Both the position numbers and the translations under genes were made by a program. Shown here piece after piece: positions 61,630 through 64,000 of a DNA stretch of 64,000 nucleotides. How positions within the stretch are numbered: position 1 is the stretch's first letter; the number at the start of each line of letters is the position of its first letter. The notes below the pieces were generated by a model. The model was not told where the DNA came from. It searched no databases and saw only the letters and a list, made by a program, of their open reading frames with translations. Source of the DNA: CAYSCW01 sp964429795 (lineage in GTDB: Bacteria > Acidobacteriota > Aminicenantia > Aminicenantales > Aminicenantaceae); contig CAYSCW010000007.1 in the NCBI GenBank assembly GCA_964429795.1, positions 32,011 to 96,010 of the forward strand. The letters are read 5' to 3'.

Positions 61630-61890
61630 ATGACCAAACAAGAAAAATTATTAAAGAGATTCTTGTCTAAGCCCCGAGATTTTACATTTAATGAGTTGAG
61701 GATATTATTGAGAGGATTCGGTTATCAGGAAATCAAAACTGGAAAGACTTCAGGATCGCGTGTTGCTTTTTTTCACGAAGGCATACAACATATTATCCGC
61801 TTACATAAACCGCATCCAAAGAACATCCTGAATAGATATCAACTTGATTTTATAGAAGAGGAATTGAGAAACCGGGAGGTCCTGAAATGA
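61630..61890 (+). CDS. hicA: HicA-family toxin
   Basis: An 86-residue protein of the HicA mRNA-interferase family (type II toxin-antitoxin). The frame opens at 61597, but ATG 61630 begins MTKQEKLLKRFLSKPRDF, the normal start. Family features are FTFNELRILLRGFGY, the basic hairpin TSGSRVAFFHEG and HIIRLHKPHPKNIL with NRYQLDFIEEEL. The classical GSH dyad appears as GSRVAF, a variant common in this subfamily. Its stop overlaps the hicB start (ATGA), the usual coupling in toxin-first hicAB loci. Confidence 0.85.
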   Translation: MTKQEKLLKRFLSKPRDFTFNELRILLRGFGYQEIKTGKTSGSRVAFFHEGIQHIIRLHKPHPKNILNRYQLDFIEEELRNREVLK

Positions 61891-62237
61891 AGGATATTCT
61901 TCATTATAAAGGCTTCATAGGATCTGTTCATTTCAATGCTGAAGATGAATGTTTTTTTGGGAAGATCGAGGGGATCGACGATCTAGTGACCTTCGAAGGC
62001 CAGAATGTTAAAGAAATAAAAAAAGCTTTCCAAGAGGCTGTGGAAGATTATAGAGAACTCTGCAAATTAACAGAGAAACCTATGACTAAATCCTACAGGG
62101 GAAATTTTAATGTACGGATAACTCCCGAATTGCATAAAAAAGCAGTCCAGAAATCATTATTGTTGGGGATATCATTGAACCAGCTTGTTCAAAAAGCGAT
62201 CGAGAAAGAGGTTAAAGATTTCTCTTCTAATATGTAG
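61887..62237 (+). CDS. hicB: HicB-family antitoxin
   Basis: A 116-residue protein with an N-terminal HicB partial RNase-H-like fold (YKGFIGSVHFNAEDECFFGKIEGI, DLVTFEGQNVKEIKKAFQEAVEDY) that neutralises HicA, and a C-terminal ribbon-helix-helix (about 72-110: NFNVRITPELHKKAVQKSLLLGISLNQLVQKAI). The DNA-binding end suggests autoregulation at the upstream palindrome. Start ATG overlaps the hicA stop. Confidence 0.88.
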   Translation: MKDILHYKGFIGSVHFNAEDECFFGKIEGIDDLVTFEGQNVKEIKKAFQEAVEDYRELCKLTEKPMTKSYRGNFNVRITPELHKKAVQKSLLLGISLNQLVQKAIEKEVKDFSSNM

Positions 62238-62470
62238 CGGACTGTGTTGAGGGTCTGAAAGGTTGTGAATTGATCCGGCAGTATGAGAAAAGAGGAAGCT
62301 TCCATGAAGTGTGAAAAACAAGTTGACACTCTAAATTGACTTGACCTTCCTTCACTCTAAACGGTTTGACCAACTTACTAGGGATGGGTGTTAAGCCTGC
62401 TTTTTCAGACTTACTGACATCCCAATTCGAATGACTTCCGATAATATTTAATGAAAATGAAAACTTGGCC

Positions 62471-64000
62471 TTATTCGTATCTCAAACTGTCCACAGGATT
62501 GGCACAAGCCGTTTTAATGGTCTGAAAAATAAAAGTGAATATTGCTATCAACATCGTGATAAAACCGGACAATAAGAAGACAATCCATCCGATATTTGCC
62601 TTATATGCAAAATTCTGCAGCCATTTGTTCACTATAAACCATGCCAGAGGCCAGGCAACGATATTGGCGAGTATAATCCATTTGATAAATTCTATGGAGA
62701 GCAGTAGTACAACACTACCCGTTGAAGCGCCAAGCACCCTCCGGATGCCGATCTCTTTAGTCCTTACCTCGGAAGTAAAAGATACCAGGCCAAAAAGCCC
62801 AAGACAGGCAACCAGAATTGAAAGAGATGCAAAGATAATGAAAATATTCTGCATTTTCTTTTCACTTTCGTATAGCTGATTAATGCGATTATCCAGAAAG
62901 CTGTATTCAAACTGTTCTCCGGGGAATGCGCCTTCCCATTTCTTTTGAATAAAATTCAGAGTTTTCCCGATATCGCCGGGCATAATTCTGACTGAGATTG
63001 CGCGAATATAGTTTGGATAAAGGAATAGTGCCATAGGTTCAACTTCCCTTCGGAGAGATTTAAAATTGAAATTTTTTACGACACCGACAACTTGAGCTGG
63101 ACTGTCCGAATATCCCCCTTCCAGCTTTTTCCCGACTGCTTCCTCAGGTGTCCAGCCGATTCTTTGAGCCGCGGATTCATTCAGAATTATGGTTCCTTCT
63201 GTATCTGTGCTGAAATCTCTTGAAAACGCCCGCCCCGCAATGACCTCCATCCGGTAAGTTTCTACATAATCGTAGTCGCTTGAAAAAAGAATCATGCTTA
63301 TGGGTTCATCTGATTCTGGAGGATTGACGTGACTATTGCTGTAATGGGAATCGGCGGGAACCTCGGATGATGCAGATGCAGATATGATCTGAGGATTTTG
63401 CATAAGCTCGTTCCGGAAGGCCCTATAATTTTGAGCGATCTGCTGGCTTCTTACGGGAATGATAACCACGTTTTCCTTATCAAAACCCAGAGACCGGGTC
63501 TGGATGAATCTCATCTGTTTATAAACAGTGAACACTCCAACAATCAGCATGATGGAGATGCTGAATTGGATGATAACCATGTTCCTGCGAAAAACAGACT
63601 TTCCACTTGATGCAAGCGGACCTCCCTTTAAAACTCCGGCTGGTTCGAATCTGGTCAGATAATAGGCTGGATACAGACCAGCTAATACGCCAACGGCAAA
63701 GGTTGCTCCCACAAGAATGATCAGATTCTTTAGCTGTAAAAAGACTGATAGCGATAGATTTTCGGCGAAAATCCCGTTATAGGCCTGAGTGAATAGTGAA
63801 CTCGTAACAATCGCAAGAAAAAGGGAAACAAAAGCCAACAGCACAGACTCCTGAATAAACTGGACTCTGAGCTGGTGTTTTTGGGCCCCTATAGTTTTGC
63901 GAAGGCTCACTTCTTTGGCTCTTTTGCTGGCTCTGGCCGTGGACAAATTCACGAAATTCATGCAGGCGATGATCAGGATAAGGACGGCAATACAGGAAAA
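62471..64000 (-). CDS. FtsX/MacB-like ABC transporter permease, N-terminus outside the window
   Basis: 510 codons are open on the minus strand to the right edge, so an earlier start than ATG 63961 is certain; the codons before it read FSCIAVLILIIACM. Family segments are NFVNLSTARASKRAKEVSLRKTIGA, ATFAVGVLAGLYPAYYLTRFEP, RRNMVIIQFSISIMLIVGVF and GLFGLVSFTSEVRTKEIGIRRVLGASTGSVV. The periplasmic MacB-type domain lies at about 180-370 of the visible part, with transmembrane helices before and after. Such permeases couple ATP hydrolysis to lipoprotein or peptide export. The ATPase partner would be upstream, outside the window. Confidence 0.9.
   Translation of the reverse strand, partial: FSCIAVLILIIACMNFVNLSTARASKRAKEVSLRKTIGAQKHQLRVQFIQESVLLAFVSLFLAIVTSSLFTQAYNGIFAENLSLSVFLQLKNLIILVGATFAVGVLAGLYPAYYLTRFEPAGVLKGGPLASSGKSVFRRNMVIIQFSISIMLIVGVFTVYKQMRFIQTRSLGFDKENVVIIPVRSQQIAQNYRAFRNELMQNPQIISASASSEVPADSHYSNSHVNPPESDEPISMILFSSDYDYVETYRMEVIAGRAFSRDFSTDTEGTIILNESAAQRIGWTPEEAVGKKLEGGYSDSPAQVVGVVKNFNFKSLRREVEPMALFLYPNYIRAISVRIMPGDIGKTLNFIQKKWEGAFPGEQFEYSFLDNRINQLYESEKKMQNIFIIFASLSILVACLGLFGLVSFTSEVRTKEIGIRRVLGASTGSVVLLLSIEFIKWIILANIVAWPLAWFIVNKWLQNFAYKANIGWIVFLLSGFITMLIAIFTFIFQTIKTACANPVDSLRYE

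Overview
The window looks like a metagenome-derived scaffold of a Gram-negative bacterium. It has two 100-base runs of N, at 33378-33477 and 59503-59602, and no rRNA. Base composition is moderate and most genes have Shine-Dalgarno sites and TTGACA-type promoters. A TonB-dependent receptor, S9 and tricorn-type secreted peptidases with beta-propellers, a lone six-bladed propeller protein, an M14 peptidase, an FtsX/MacB-like permease and a MEMO-family protein fit a peptide-degrading member of the Acidobacteriota/Aminicenantes-like lineages. That placement is an inference from gene content, not a marker-gene result.

Layout. 1-4.8 kb: end of an Fe-S (CCG-domain) protein, a cysteine-desulfurase-like enzyme, a D-aminoacylase-like lipoprotein, a cupin and a terpenoid-cyclase-fold protein. 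5.2-10.4 kb: folK, a TonB receptor and an S9 peptidase. 10.4-16 kb: YraN and cysS on the minus strand, diverging from a two-gene equivalent of the animal/plant lysine-ketoglutarate reductase/saccharopine dehydrogenase, then a MEMO protein. 16.4-22.4 kb: hrcA-grpE-dnaK-dnaJ-rsmE-kinase, with a DnaK that lacks its lid. 22.5-28 kb: ilvE, pilT, alaS and a lytic transglycosylase. 28-31.6 kb: minus-strand lipid kinase and membrane proteins, including a GT87-like mannosyltransferase fold. 31.8-37.1 kb: an HtrA-like/TPR protein with Cys at the nucleophile position, a class III aminotransferase, a 2,4-diaminopentanoate-dehydrogenase-like enzyme and a YkvI-like transporter. 37.5-44.6 kb: tRNA-Leu(UAG) and the protein quality-control run tig-clpP-clpX-lon-rho. 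44.7-53.8 kb: a methyltransferase, tricorn protease, propeller protein, VOC protein and M14 peptidase. 54.2-61.4 kb: a 1370-residue secreted protein with two von Willebrand A domains, a transglutaminase-like protein with Ser at the usual Cys position, and a SPOR-NlpC/P60 lipoprotein. 61.6-62.2 kb: a hicAB toxin-antitoxin pair with a 21-bp palindrome upstream. The window ends inside an ABC-transporter permease.

Two themes connect the window. The first is proteostasis and peptide or amino-acid catabolism: many secreted peptidases, a receptor, amino-acid transporter-like and lysine/diamine-type catabolic enzymes, plus chaperones and AAA+ proteases. The second is a family of small, modular, often nested palindromic repeats, called T, K and Q here, that occupies nearly every long intergenic region. 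I see six T-end sites or clusters, five K cores and three complete Q copies plus a fragment. Three copies end about 33-34 bases before a TTGACA box. I see no convincing defence island, CRISPR array, prophage or insertion sequence.
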